A stretch of DNA of 64,000 bases from Megasphaera vaginalis (ex Bordigoni et al. 2020) (GCF_900240295.1 NZ_OEQB01000005.1:150086-214085), one strand, 5' to 3'; positions 52,722 to 61,916 are shown, numbered from the stretch's first letter. The notes: generated by a model from the sequence alone, not told the origin. Translations and numbers: made by a program.

Positions 52722-52749
52722 ATCATACGTTTTTTCCCATTCTTGACAA
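52722..52749 (-). promoter_or_regulatory. Promoter of mgsA-pyk, with a -35 shared with the divergent EamA gene
   Basis: Minus strand TTGTCA (52749-52744), 16 bases, TATGAT (52727-52722). On the plus strand TTGACA (52743-52748) overlaps the same bases and may serve the EamA gene at 52796. Confidence 0.5.
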
Positions 52750-52795
52750 AGCGCTCGCTCCAAGAGGAGAATAAGAGAAGAAGGGGGAGAGTGTA

Positions 52796-53677
52796 TTGCT
52801 GAAAATACTTTCTGTTATTTACATGTTATGGGGCTTCAATTGGGTCGTAATGAAGGAAGCCAACCTTTTCTTTTCGCCGACCATGTTCGTCGCACTCCGC
52901 TTTGCCGGCGGCGCGATAGCGCTTCTGGCGACAGCCGCCTGGCTGAAGTTGCCGCTGCCGCCGCGGCCGTATTGGAAATGGATCGCCGTTACCGGAATCC
53001 TGCAGATCGCCGTCAATAATCTTGCCATACAGATCGGCGTCGTCGCCCTCGGTGCAGGGCTCGCGGCGGTACTGAACTACAGCATGCCTGTGTGGGTTGC
53101 CATAATGGCCCATTTCATTTTGAACGAACGGCTGACGGTACGCAAGCTCGGTGGCATCGCCGTCAGCATGGCCGGACTCCTCATTCTCATGAAAGTAGAC
53201 GTCATAGGCAGTACGAACGGCATTCTTATTACCTTAGGCGGCGCCGTCGCCTGGGCTGCCGCCAGTATCCTCATGAAGATCCAAGGCCGCGTCATAACGG
53301 AAAATCAACGAAACGGCCGCCGCGCTGCGTGTCACATCATCCAATACACGGCTTGGCAAATGGTGGTCGGCTCGCTCAGTCTTTTCGCCTACATGGCGAT
53401 TTCGCCACCGCCGCCTGCTGTCTGGACGCCCCTCGCCGCTGCCTGCCTCCTATACAATTGTCTCTTTGCTTCGGCTTTGGCCTTTTTCCTCTGGAACCAT
53501 CTGCTCACGCTGATCGAAGCCTCAACCGCTTCCACCGCCGTTCTCGGCGTCCCTGTCGTCGGCGTCCTCGGCGGTGTCATCTGTTTCGGCGAACCGCTGA
53601 CCCCGCAAATCGCCATCGGCATGGTCATGATCCTAGCCGGTATCGTGACCATCGTACGTGCGCCGGCAACCAAATAA
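52796..53677 (+). CDS. EamA/RhaT-type metabolite exporter (DMT superfamily)
   Basis: 293 residues, ten membrane spans in two EamA repeats. Seen: MLWGFNWVVMKEANLFFSPT with the usual W-x-x-N/K start, SMPVWVAIMAHFILNERLT at the end of the first repeat, and LGVPVVGVLGGVICFGEPLT in the second. The substrate cannot be told. It uses a TTG start at 52796, with AGGGGGAG 6-8 bases upstream. A single gene, divergent from mgsA. Confidence 0.85.
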   Translation: MLKILSVIYMLWGFNWVVMKEANLFFSPTMFVALRFAGGAIALLATAAWLKLPLPPRPYWKWIAVTGILQIAVNNLAIQIGVVALGAGLAAVLNYSMPVWVAIMAHFILNERLTVRKLGGIAVSMAGLLILMKVDVIGSTNGILITLGGAVAWAAASILMKIQGRVITENQRNGRRAACHIIQYTAWQMVVGSLSLFAYMAISPPPPAVWTPLAAACLLYNCLFASALAFFLWNHLLTLIEASTASTAVLGVPVVGVLGGVICFGEPLTPQIAIGMVMILAGIVTIVRAPATK

Positions 53678-53735
53678 CGGCCGGACCTTGCCGACTGACA
53701 TCCCCGCCGACATCCGGCGCCAGACAGAATCCGGC

Positions 53736-53781
53736 AAAAAAGCGCCTGCATTCGCTGTTCAGCTGAATGCAGGCACTTTTT
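53736..53781. terminator. Bidirectional terminator between EamA and decarboxylase genes
   Basis: GCCTGCATTC (53744-53753) pairs with GAATGCAGGC (53765-53774); an A-run precedes and TTTTTT follows. Confidence 0.8.
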
Positions 53782-54959
53782 TACACCAAATATTCTCCCA
53801 CATCTCCCGCACTGGAGAAAAAGAGCGGCGAAAGAGTCCGACCGTAACTGCCGGCGTGAGAAAAAGCCAGTATATCGCCTGCCGCCGCTTTCGGCAAAAC
53901 GACATCTTCACAGAGAATATCCAGAGCCGTGCAGAGATTGCCGACAACGGTGACCCTTTCCATTTCTTTCACGTCGCTCAGCAGAAAAACGCGGGATGAA
54001 TCGTACGTCGTAAACAACGGCTCCATGCCGGCAGGTTCGGCGTCTTGCGCCAACTGCCGAACAAATCGGGCAATTACGGGCCGTAAAAAACCGTTTAAAG
54101 CATTTTGCACGACAAGGTACGTTTTTCCGCCGCATGTTTTTTTATCGATAATCGGCGTATAGTACGTGCCGGCCGTGCAAGTAAGGAAACGGCCGCTTTC
54201 TATATACAACTTCGCCTGCAAAGCCGCGGCATTACGAGCGCATATATCCGAAACAGCAGCCGCCAACACGGAAAAATCAACAGGCGCCTCCGTTCCGCTT
54301 CCGTATACGACACCGATGCCGCTGCCAAAATTAATATATTGCAACGCAACGCCGAAAAGAACCGACACCCGTTCGGCCAACTCGTAACAGGCCCGATAAT
54401 ACGCGCCGATCCGAACCGCATCAAGCACCTGAGAACGCAAATGGACATGAATGCCCGTAATGCGCACCTGGGGCCATTGTTTTACAATAGCTGCCAACTG
54501 CGGCAGCAGCTTCTCATCAATACCGAATGGGGACGGACCGGCAAGTCCTCCGTCAAAAGAACGCTGCGGCTGAATGCGCAGGCCGATAGAAAGAATTTCC
54601 CGTCTTGCCGCCGCAGCCGCAGCCAAGCGTTCCACTTCGCCGAGACTGTCGGCAACAAAGACACATTTCCCCCAAACACGGCATATATCTTCGTCACTTT
54701 TCCCAGGTGACGAATAAAAAATACGATCGGACGCAGCGCCTTGCGACAAAGCCAATTCCACTTCCCGGACGGAAGCCGCGTCGGCACCGAAGACCTGGGA
54801 CAGCACCGCTTTGACAACTGGCGGATACGGGTTGGCTTTTACCGAATACAATACGGAAAGTCCCGGCAGCGCTGCCTTCAACTGCAGACACCGAGCCGTA
54901 ATACAAGCCTGATCGTAAATATAACAGGGCGCATGATCGCGAATAAAGGATTGCCCCAT
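53781..54959 (-). CDS. Fold-type III PLP decarboxylase (LysA/diaminopimelate decarboxylase-like)
   Basis: 392 residues. Alanine-racemase-like barrel first: CYIYDQACITARCL, the PLP lysine in VLYSVKANPYPPV, GLRIQPQRSFDGGLAGPSPF, and GITGIHVHLRSQVL-like. Then the beta domain with LYIESGRFLTCTAGTYYTPI, NLCTALDILCEDVVLP, and GSYGRTLSPLFFSS. This is shorter than standard LysA and the substrate-contact loops differ, so it may act on another carboxy amine, as carboxynorspermidine or biosynthetic BtrK-like enzymes do. I start at ATG 54959 with GGAGGT upstream. It lies 111 bases downstream of a dxs gene on the same strand. Confidence 0.8.
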   Translation of the reverse strand: MGQSFIRDHAPCYIYDQACITARCLQLKAALPGLSVLYSVKANPYPPVVKAVLSQVFGADAASVREVELALSQGAASDRIFYSSPGKSDEDICRVWGKCVFVADSLGEVERLAAAAAARREILSIGLRIQPQRSFDGGLAGPSPFGIDEKLLPQLAAIVKQWPQVRITGIHVHLRSQVLDAVRIGAYYRACYELAERVSVLFGVALQYINFGSGIGVVYGSGTEAPVDFSVLAAAVSDICARNAAALQAKLYIESGRFLTCTAGTYYTPIIDKKTCGGKTYLVVQNALNGFLRPVIARFVRQLAQDAEPAGMEPLFTTYDSSRVFLLSDVKEMERVTVVGNLCTALDILCEDVVLPKAAAGDILAFSHAGSYGRTLSPLFFSSAGDVGEYLV

Positions 54960-55070
54960 GCGCTTCACCTCCACCTTATCATCGGTTCGCGCAGCGTCGG
55001 CGCGAAAAAAAATGACAAACGGTCACGGTGCCTCGGCTGTCAAAAAACTGCGGCCGTTCTTTTTTTCACG

Positions 55071-56837
55071 TTACTCCTCAGTCCGTTCCGGTTCTTGCGC
55101 CTGCAAGATTCTGGCGATATCGGCGACAATACACGCTGGATCCAAACGATAGCGACTGTACAGCGTTGACAAGGGTACGCAGTTCGTAAATTCCTTTTCC
55201 GCCCCGTAAGACAACACCTGTACGGCAGTCGTTCCGTAAAAAGAGGCGACACGCTGCCCGAAACCGCCGCTGACAATGCCGTCTTCCAAGGTCACCACCA
55301 AGCGATGCGACGCTGCCAGCTCCTGCAGAACCGTTTCGTCCACTTCGCTGTACACGCGGGGATTGATCAGACTTCCTGCAATGCCGTATCGCCGCGCCAA
55401 CAGGTTGCATGCCTGACAAGCCAGATCATAAAACTGTCCCAAGCCGATGAAAGCGACTTCTTTACCGGTTCTGACCAGTTGAAATTGCCGCCTGTTCGCC
55501 GCTGTAAACGGTCTGCCGGCCTGATACGTATAGATCCGATTCGGTACTCTGATTACGACCGGCTCTTCCTGCTGATCGACAGCCCACTCCAGCATCTCCA
55601 CAAATTCCCCCTTCGTGGCCGGCGCCAGGCAGAGCAATCCCGGAATAGAGGCCGTCATAGCCAAATCGTACATGCTGGCATGCGCGGCATCCATGGCGGA
55701 TATGCCGCCGCCTGACGTAAACGAGAGGATGACGGCGCTGCTGCCGTTAATTGCCAGATCATGCATAAGCTGGTCATACGTACGTTGCAGAAAGGTTCCA
55801 TAATCGAGGACGACAGGCTTAGCGCCGGCTTTTGCCATCCCGGCCGCAAAAGAAACTGCGTGCGCTTCGGCAATGCCGACATCAATATACTGCCGGCCTG
55901 CCTGCTCCCGAAATGCCGTATCCGCTCCCACGTTGCGGGGGACGGCGGGACAGACCGTGATGACAGACGGATCTGCCGCCATCTTTTTCAGCAGAACCTG
56001 CCGCGTAATGGCGTCGCCGCGTTCACCGGCCACGCTCTTCCCCGGCTTATGAAGATGATGATAAGCCTCGCGGTCTCTTTCCGCCGGCTCATAGCCCTTC
56101 CCTTTTTGTGTACAGACGTGAATGACGAGAGGACGCTGACGATCCTTTTCTTCGGTAAAAACCCGAATCAACGCGCCCAGGTCATGCCCGTCTTCTACAA
56201 AGCGATAGGCCAGACCGCAGGCGGTGAAAAAATTATTGGCCGACTGTCCCCCCGTTCGCCTCAATTCCCGTAAATTTCTATATATGCCGCCATGATTCTC
56301 GGCAATGGACATATCGTTATCATTGACGATGATAAGCAAATTACCGTCCAATTCAGCGGCATTATTCAATCCCTCGAAGGCTTCGCCGCCCGATAAGGCG
56401 CCGTCACCGATAACGGCGACAACCCGGTAGTCGTCGCCGCAGCGATCTCTGCCGGCCGCCAATCCCGCCGCCAAACTGACCGATGTAGACGTATGTCCCA
56501 TCAAAAAGGTATCATGCTCACTTTCCCGGGGATTCGTATATCCGGTAAACAGAGAATCTGCGGCAGGATCGAGAAACTTCCGCTTTCTCCCCGTCAAAAT
56601 CTTATGGGTATAACATTGGTGCGACACGTCGAAAATAAACTTGTCCCGCGGCGAATCGAAAACATAATGCAACGCAAGTGTCAACTCCACAACGCCTAAA
56701 TTCGGTCCCAAATGACCGCCTGAAGCCAATGCGCTGTCAATCAGGACCTGTCGAATTTCACCGGCAAGCACTTCCAGCTCAGGAAGGGAAAGTCGTTTCA
56801 ATTGTTTCGGACTATCTATCTGTGACAAATATTGCAT
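55071..56837 (-). CDS. dxs: 1-deoxy-D-xylulose-5-phosphate synthase
   Basis: 588 residues, slightly short for DXS. Thiamine-diphosphate enzyme joining pyruvate and glyceraldehyde 3-phosphate for isoprenoids, thiamine and pyridoxal. Seen: SGGHLGPNLGVVELTLALHY, GHTSTSVSLAAGLA, GDGALSGGEAFEGLNNA, NDNDMSIAENHGG, and DVGIAEAHAVSFAAGMAKAG with the catalytic Glu. I start at ATG 56837, after AGAGAGGAAG; the frame is open for 89 more codons that lack coding sense. Normal neighbours (ispA, xseB, tlyA) are missing, so it could be a second copy; the PLP decarboxylase follows. Confidence 0.9.
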   Translation of the reverse strand: MQYLSQIDSPKQLKRLSLPELEVLAGEIRQVLIDSALASGGHLGPNLGVVELTLALHYVFDSPRDKFIFDVSHQCYTHKILTGRKRKFLDPAADSLFTGYTNPRESEHDTFLMGHTSTSVSLAAGLAAGRDRCGDDYRVVAVIGDGALSGGEAFEGLNNAAELDGNLLIIVNDNDMSIAENHGGIYRNLRELRRTGGQSANNFFTACGLAYRFVEDGHDLGALIRVFTEEKDRQRPLVIHVCTQKGKGYEPAERDREAYHHLHKPGKSVAGERGDAITRQVLLKKMAADPSVITVCPAVPRNVGADTAFREQAGRQYIDVGIAEAHAVSFAAGMAKAGAKPVVLDYGTFLQRTYDQLMHDLAINGSSAVILSFTSGGGISAMDAAHASMYDLAMTASIPGLLCLAPATKGEFVEMLEWAVDQQEEPVVIRVPNRIYTYQAGRPFTAANRRQFQLVRTGKEVAFIGLGQFYDLACQACNLLARRYGIAGSLINPRVYSEVDETVLQELAASHRLVVTLEDGIVSGGFGQRVASFYGTTAVQVLSYGAEKEFTNCVPLSTLYSRYRLDPACIVADIARILQAQEPERTEE

Positions 56838-57050
56838 GGTCTTCCTCTCTGTTAACAAAATAGTATATTGCCTGTGATAATAGTGTATCATTCTTACACG
56901 TTCAAGCATAGTCCGGTTCGCAAAAAAATCTGCCCTATCCCTGCCGGAACACTGCACATCTCCAGAACGAAAGCCCCTTTTTGTGAGTAACCGAAAATCC
57001 GTTACGACATAGTCATCAATAATAAACCAGCTATTTCCGGCTGGCATAAA

Positions 57051-57101
57051 CTGCAAAAAAATTTCCTGAAAGCCAAATGATACATATCGACTTTCAGGAA
57101 A
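57051..57101 (-). terminator. Terminator of the permease/aldolase/dehydratase operon
   Basis: TTTCCTGAAAG (57062-57072) pairs with CTTTCAGGAAA (57091-57101), followed on the minus strand by seven T. Confidence 0.8.
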
Positions 57102-57134
57102 CACGAATTTGTTACCGCATCGAACAGAACATAT

Positions 57135-58118
57135 TTATGAATGCTCCACTTCTGGTGAATACTGAGGAGCTCCCCATTTCTTTAATACCCAGGCAGTCCA
57201 CATAGGACATAAAATCGCCGTCACGATAACTGCCGCCGCAATTTGCACAGAAGCCAGCGCAGCGGCGTCCGTCAATTCCGGCACAACTCCGGCAATAATC
57301 GTCGGCGTCGCCACTGCCGATCCGGCAACAGAAGCCAGCGATGCGCCTGCATATCCGGGGCGGTGCAAAATAAGTTTATCGATTCCCGTCAACACAATCG
57401 CGCCAACGATGAACGCTACCACGCCCAAGAGAACGCCGCCAATACCGGCAGAAAACATCATGCCCAAATTGATGGATGATCCAATTGAAATGCCGACAAA
57501 AGGAATCATCAGCCGTGAACCTCCCTTAAAATAGTTGCGTACACCGGGATACAGATTCCCCAACACGATACCGAACAGCATAGGAAAAATCGTCGCAAAC
57601 AGTGACATCAGCGGAATATGCGTTGCCCCGGAAGCCCCCAGCGCCACCATAGCCAGAAAAGGTCCGTCTTTTAAAGATAGTAAACTGTATGCGCCGAGAT
57701 CAATATCTTCTCCGTATTCGGCAGTAATGGCAAGATAAATAGAACCGTTAGAACTGAGCAGCGCCGTGTAAACAGCCAGCGCTGAAACACCGAAAACGCC
57801 TGCAGGTCCAAAGATCATGCCAAAAATGGTTCCCGTCACATAGCCGGCTGCAAATTTCCCCAGCAGGAGCATGCCGCCACGCTTCAATGCTTCTGGCGCT
57901 TCATTTAATCGTAATCCCGTTCCGGCCATGAATAAGACCACCCCAGTTAACGGTACAACAGCCTTTTTCCCGAAAAGTGCCGTTGTAAGACTGCCCATAT
58001 TGACAAAATCAGGAAACAGAGAATTGAAAATAATCGATAAAAACATCGGAATAATCATGGCTGCCGCTGGGATCTTCCGAAAGGCCATACAGGGGATATC
58101 GTATAAAATATAACTCAT
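57135..58118 (-). CDS. 2-keto-3-deoxygluconate permease family transporter (KdgT)
   Basis: 327 residues, about ten spans. Seen: RKIPAAAMIIPMFLSIIFNS at the start, VVLFMAGTGLRLNEAPEALK, LLSSNGSIYLAITAEYGE, and VAGSAVATPTIIAGVVPEL, all typical of KDGT proteins. The known substrate of the family is 2-keto-3-deoxygluconate. Here no kdgK or kdgA is near; the operon has an RraA-type aldolase and aconitase-family proteins, so it likely imports another 2-oxo or carboxylic acid. Start at ATG 58118, with AAAGGAGAG upstream. Confidence 0.88.
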   Translation of the reverse strand: MSYILYDIPCMAFRKIPAAAMIIPMFLSIIFNSLFPDFVNMGSLTTALFGKKAVVPLTGVVLFMAGTGLRLNEAPEALKRGGMLLLGKFAAGYVTGTIFGMIFGPAGVFGVSALAVYTALLSSNGSIYLAITAEYGEDIDLGAYSLLSLKDGPFLAMVALGASGATHIPLMSLFATIFPMLFGIVLGNLYPGVRNYFKGGSRLMIPFVGISIGSSINLGMMFSAGIGGVLLGVVAFIVGAIVLTGIDKLILHRPGYAGASLASVAGSAVATPTIIAGVVPELTDAAALASVQIAAAVIVTAILCPMWTAWVLKKWGAPQYSPEVEHS

Positions 58119-58131
58119 GTTTATCTCTCCT

Positions 58132-58755
58132 TTATTCATGAACACATTGTTCGTCAAGGAATTTCTGAAGCATATCGGAATCTGGTATCATCCTGGTCAG
58201 TTTCCATCGATCTGCCGCTTCTTTACTTTTTGCATTTTTTACGACATCGGTCTGCTTTTCTTCCGGCACAACAACTACTCCATCGGCATCACCATAAATA
58301 ATCATGCCCGGTTTCACGACGACACCACCACATTGTATCACCTGCTGCGTTTTTCCCAAGTAAACGGCAGCAGGAATTTTAGGTACCGCTCCTTTTGCAA
58401 AAACAGGAAATGATCCTTCACTGATGTCCAGACTATCACGAATACAGCCATCAATAACAATGCCTGCCAGCCCTCGCTTTTGGGCTATATGAACGACAAT
58501 TTCACCTAAAAAAGCCACATCTGCGGAACCGTCGGTATCAATAACCAGGACCTCACCGGGAGCAGCGTCATGCAGTGCCTTAAAAACAACGGCACAGTCA
58601 TTTTTTATGATTTGTACAGTAAAAGCCGGCCCGACCATCCTCATATATTTATTCAGCGGTTTGATATGGCTATTCATCGTGCCAACACCTTGTAACGCAT
58701 CGGCAAGAGACGTCGTGGAAACACCTTGCCAATCATCTTTTTGAAAATTCACCAC
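58132..58755 (-). CDS. RraA-like 4-hydroxy-4-methyl-2-oxoglutarate aldolase-type protein
   Basis: 207 residues. Seen: VSTTSLADALQGVGTMNSHI, GEVLVIDTDGSADVAFLGEI, GIVIDGCIRDSLDI with the catalytic Arg-Asp, and YGDADGVVVVPEE. Members cleave 4-hydroxy-4-methyl-2-oxoglutarate into two pyruvate, or oxaloacetate into pyruvate and CO2, with a divalent metal. The metal ligands (Asp in RDS and the earlier Glu/Asp) are present, so it is probably an enzyme and not an RNase E regulator. It is 8 bases downstream of the large dehydratase subunit and just before the permease, so it should cleave the product of the dehydratase. Confidence 0.85.
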   Translation of the reverse strand: MVNFQKDDWQGVSTTSLADALQGVGTMNSHIKPLNKYMRMVGPAFTVQIIKNDCAVVFKALHDAAPGEVLVIDTDGSADVAFLGEIVVHIAQKRGLAGIVIDGCIRDSLDISEGSFPVFAKGAVPKIPAAVYLGKTQQVIQCGGVVVKPGMIIYGDADGVVVVPEEKQTDVVKNAKSKEAADRWKLTRMIPDSDMLQKFLDEQCVHE

Positions 58756-58763
58756 TTCTCCTC

Positions 58764-60023
58764 CTATCCCAATTCAACCGGATTAGTCAATTTCCCGGTA
58801 ACGGCAGTGGCCGCCGCTACCGCCGGAGAGCTAAGGTACGTCCTGGATGCAGGACTGCCCAAACGGCCGAGAAAATTCCGATTGTTCGTGCCCAAAAGCA
58901 CTTCACCGTCAGCTAACAAGCCACCACTGCGACCTTCGCAAAGAGAACAATATGGATGCGTGAACATGGCACCTGCTTTGACCAATATCTCTACGTATCC
59001 TAGCCGCAAGGCCTCCTTGAAAATCTTACGTGACGCCGGCGTAACAAGCAGTTCGACGGCCGGAGCAATCGTCCTGTTTTTCAAAATTTCGGCAGCAATC
59101 TCCAGATCCGCCAATCTGCCGTTCGTGCAGGAGCCGATAAAAACCTTATCCACTTTCATGCCCGCCAGCGCTGACAGCGGTCTGACATTGTCTACGTGCG
59201 GGTGCGCGGCAATATACGGTTCCAGCTCTTCTGCCCGGTAATACAGCACCCGTTCATAGGCGGCGTCATCGTCAAAACATATCCAGGAAATATCGTCATA
59301 CCGTACCTGACTGTATGCCGCTGTTTCCGGCGTCGGCGCAAAGAGTCCCACCTTGGCACCGCATTCCACAGCCATATTGGAAATCGTCAACCGCTCATCT
59401 ACAGTCAGCTTGTCAACAGTACTGCCGCAGAATTCCAGCGATTTATAGGTGCCGCCTGCAGCTTGTAAATCTCCGAGCACCCGTAAAGCAATATCTTTTG
59501 AATAGACTCCTTTCGGCAAAGTACCGTCGATTCTGATTTGAATCGCTTGCGGTACGCGGAGCCACATCTCCCCCGTTCCCAATACGGCTGCCATCTCCGT
59601 ATAGCCAATACCCGTGGCAAAACAGCTGACAGCACCATACGTTGTCGTATGCGAATCTGTAACGAAAGAAAGATCTCCCGGTCTGACGTACCCCATTTCC
59701 GGCATCAGTTGATGGCAAATGCCATCGCCAACATGCACTTTTCTGGCACCGCATTCCTCTGCATAGCGGTAACCGTAATTCATATGATCGCCATCCAGCG
59801 GCAGACAAGTCGGAATTAAGTGGTCAAACATGATGATAACCTTCTGCGAATCCCATGATTTCGTAAAGCCCATTTCTTTAAATTTCCGGTATACATTCGT
59901 CGTATAAATGTCATGGAACATGACACAATCGGGATGTGTAACTAGAATATCGCCCGGTTTGCAGTCTTTTACACCAGTATTATGCATAAGGATCTTTTCC
60001 GCTAATGTATGTCCCATCTTCAT
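58764..60023 (-). CDS. 3-isopropylmalate dehydratase-like large subunit (LeuC/homoaconitase family)
   Basis: 419 residues, the two-subunit form. Seen: GHTLAEKILMHNTGVKDCKP, YVRPGDLSFVTDSHTTTYGA with intact DSH, KVFIGSCTNGRLADLEIA with one cluster Cys, and HPYCSLCEGRSGGLL with the other two. It moves or adds water on a branched di- or tricarboxylate. No leuA or leuB is near and the partners are an aldolase and a permease, so leucine synthesis is unlikely. The ATG at 60023 overlaps the stop of the small subunit as ATGA; an ATG two codons on has the better-spaced GAGAGGAG. Its product could feed the RraA-like aldolase. Confidence 0.87.
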   Translation of the reverse strand: MKMGHTLAEKILMHNTGVKDCKPGDILVTHPDCVMFHDIYTTNVYRKFKEMGFTKSWDSQKVIIMFDHLIPTCLPLDGDHMNYGYRYAEECGARKVHVGDGICHQLMPEMGYVRPGDLSFVTDSHTTTYGAVSCFATGIGYTEMAAVLGTGEMWLRVPQAIQIRIDGTLPKGVYSKDIALRVLGDLQAAGGTYKSLEFCGSTVDKLTVDERLTISNMAVECGAKVGLFAPTPETAAYSQVRYDDISWICFDDDAAYERVLYYRAEELEPYIAAHPHVDNVRPLSALAGMKVDKVFIGSCTNGRLADLEIAAEILKNRTIAPAVELLVTPASRKIFKEALRLGYVEILVKAGAMFTHPYCSLCEGRSGGLLADGEVLLGTNNRNFLGRLGSPASRTYLSSPAVAAATAVTGKLTNPVELG

Positions 60024-60532
60024 TTCTCCTCTCTTTTTATGATGCGATTCCGGATCTGCATATGACGAACCAAGCCTCCATCAGCAACAATCTTAAACAC
60101 ATTATCCGGAATGCTTGGAATGTTAAAAGACTGTCCGTTGACACCTACTGTACCCGCCTTCAAATCAACGGACACAATATCCCCTTCTGAACAATGATCC
60201 GGCAGTTCCCGACTTTCCAACAGCAACAGTCCATTATTAATGGCATTGCGGAAAAAAATCCGGGCAAAAGATTTTGCGATAATGCAAGGCACTTGTAAAG
60301 CACTGATACATTCCGGCGCCTGTTCCCGCGAAGAGCCGCATCCAAAATTACTGCCGCCTACAAGAATATCTCCCGGCTGAATTTGGCCGGCTAATTCAGG
60401 CCGCAGCGGTTCAAAAGCATGTGTCTTTATTTCATCCATCGTATCCAGTGTAAGCCATTGTGTCGGAATGATGATATCGGTATCAACATCATCGCCTAAT
60501 TTCCATATTTTCCCCGAAAACTTCTTTTTCAT
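60020..60532 (-). CDS. 3-isopropylmalate dehydratase-like small subunit (LeuD family)
   Basis: 170 residues, the swivelling domain. Seen: GDDVDTDIIIPTQWLTLDTM, GDILVGGSNFGCGSSREQAP with the substrate-binding SSRE, and SFARIFFRNAINNGLLLLES. It completes the active site of the large subunit encoded directly downstream with a 4-base ATGA overlap. TAGGAGG lies before the ATG. It stands 12 bases after the divergent aconitase-like gene. Confidence 0.9.
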   Translation of the reverse strand: MKKKFSGKIWKLGDDVDTDIIIPTQWLTLDTMDEIKTHAFEPLRPELAGQIQPGDILVGGSNFGCGSSREQAPECISALQVPCIIAKSFARIFFRNAINNGLLLLESRELPDHCSEGDIVSVDLKAGTVGVNGQSFNIPSIPDNVFKIVADGGLVRHMQIRNRIIKREEK

Positions 60533-60544
60533 ACACTTTTCCTC

Positions 60545-61685
60545 CTACTCGCCAAGGACACCGTAAATAGCCGTTTTCGCCGCTACAGCCGGAGAACTCA
60601 GATAAACGCTGGCCGTCTTTGATCCGGAACAGCCGTCAAAATTATACGATCCTGTCGATACAAGCACTTCTCCGTCATCAAGAATTCCCTGCGCTTTTCC
60701 CCAGCACACGCTACACCCCTGATTCATGACAATGGCCCCACAATCCAAGAAGATTTCCAACAATCCTTCTTTAGCGGCTTGCAGATAAATATCGCTCGTC
60801 GCCGGAGCAATGATAAGTCGGGTTCGATATGCCACCTTTTGTTCACGCAAAATCGACGCCGCTATCCGCAAGTCTTCCAATTTGCCACCGCGACAGCCGC
60901 CAATAAATACTTCATCCACCTTAACAGGCTCTATATCGGACAAAGGCTGTGCCTGATGAACGGCTCCCGGCAATGCTACCATGGCCGGTATATCCGACAA
61001 AGACAGCCTAATATGTCCTTCCAGTCTTGCCTCGCCGTCACTGAAAACTGCACTCATTGCACCGGCCTGTTGCGTCAGATGACACAAATCAAAACGCTGA
61101 CTACGTGACAAGTCCCCTATTCCTACCCCTGTAAAAACCACGAGTTTCCCTTTTACGTCGAATGATTTAAGACGCGCCAACAACCACAAAGCGACATCTT
61201 GCATCATGGTCCTTGAAGCGGGAGTACCGGACAGTTCTATGACAAATAACTCCGGCTGGCTAAGCGTAATATGCTGATCGCGCAATACATCCGCCAATTC
61301 CGCTTCCGTCACCGTTAACCCGAGTATCCCTACAGCACCAAATCCAGCCATATGTTCCCCTGTCCCGACGATAACCTGATTCATATTGCCGTACGTTTCC
61401 ATTACTCGCAAGTACCCTACGCCACAACACGTTTCCAATAACAGATTGTTTTGCACCCCCCCAATCAATAAGCTTTCTCTGTTTAGCTCCGATAGCAATA
61501 CTGCTGTTTGGCGTATCATGATCAATGCAAACAATTACCCTGTCTCGATCTTTTATGGAAATATGCTGCACGGTTTCCACAAAATCATCAGAAACAGCAT
61601 CTGTAATAATGCTGTAATCAACAGGGAGAGTCCATGGTTGATGATATCGTTTTTCTTTTATCTCCCTTACAAAGCTATTTCTCAT
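60545..61685 (-). pseudogene. Divergent aconitase-family large subunit, frameshifted at a G7 run
   Basis: From ATG 61685 (with GAGGAGGAG) one frame reads VIVCIDHDTPNSSIAIGAKQ and ends in KLIDWG. At a run of seven G (61462-61456, minus strand) likeness passes to the next frame: VQNNLLLETCCGVGYLRV and on to 60545. With six G the whole would be 379 residues. Seen: a cluster Cys in VDEVFIGGCRGGKLEDL and two in QGCSVCWGKAQG, but the DSHT motif is replaced by GTGEHMAG. So it keeps the cluster and has an altered active site. It may be a shifted pseudogene, a phase-variable gene, or a run-length reading error. Confidence 0.75.
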
Positions 61686-61728
61686 GCCGTCTCCTCCTCA
61701 GATTAACTACCATTTCCTGTATGCCCTT

Positions 61729-61757
61729 ATTATAGAATGTATTTTCGGGACAACCAA
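61729..61757 (-). promoter_or_regulatory. Sigma-70 promoter of the aconitase/aldolase/permease operon
   Basis: Minus strand TTGGTT (61757-61752), 17 bases, TATAAT (61734-61729). It lies 44 bases upstream of ATG 61685. No GG-N10-GC sigma-54 box is seen. Confidence 0.7.
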
Positions 61758-61916
61758 TTTATCGGTTTTTATCCGAGTTATCTTGTTAAATGTTTCATAA
61801 TATATTATATTTTTATAAATGAAACAAATTTTCTAATTTCCAACTAAATTCTCGTCTTTTTTATCCATGAACACCGTTGTAAAGCAAGTAGTCAACATTT
61901 GCATAAAGGAGTTTGT

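Noticed and set aside
58764..60532. Leucine biosynthesis leuCD
   Set aside because: No leuA, leuB or ilv genes are near; the operon partners are a permease and an aldolase. The pair is kept as dehydratase-like without the leu symbols.
61686..61916. Sigma-54 promoter expected from a PrpR-like regulator
   Set aside because: No GG-N10-GC box is seen, while a good sigma-70 promoter is present and the regulator lacks GAFTGA.
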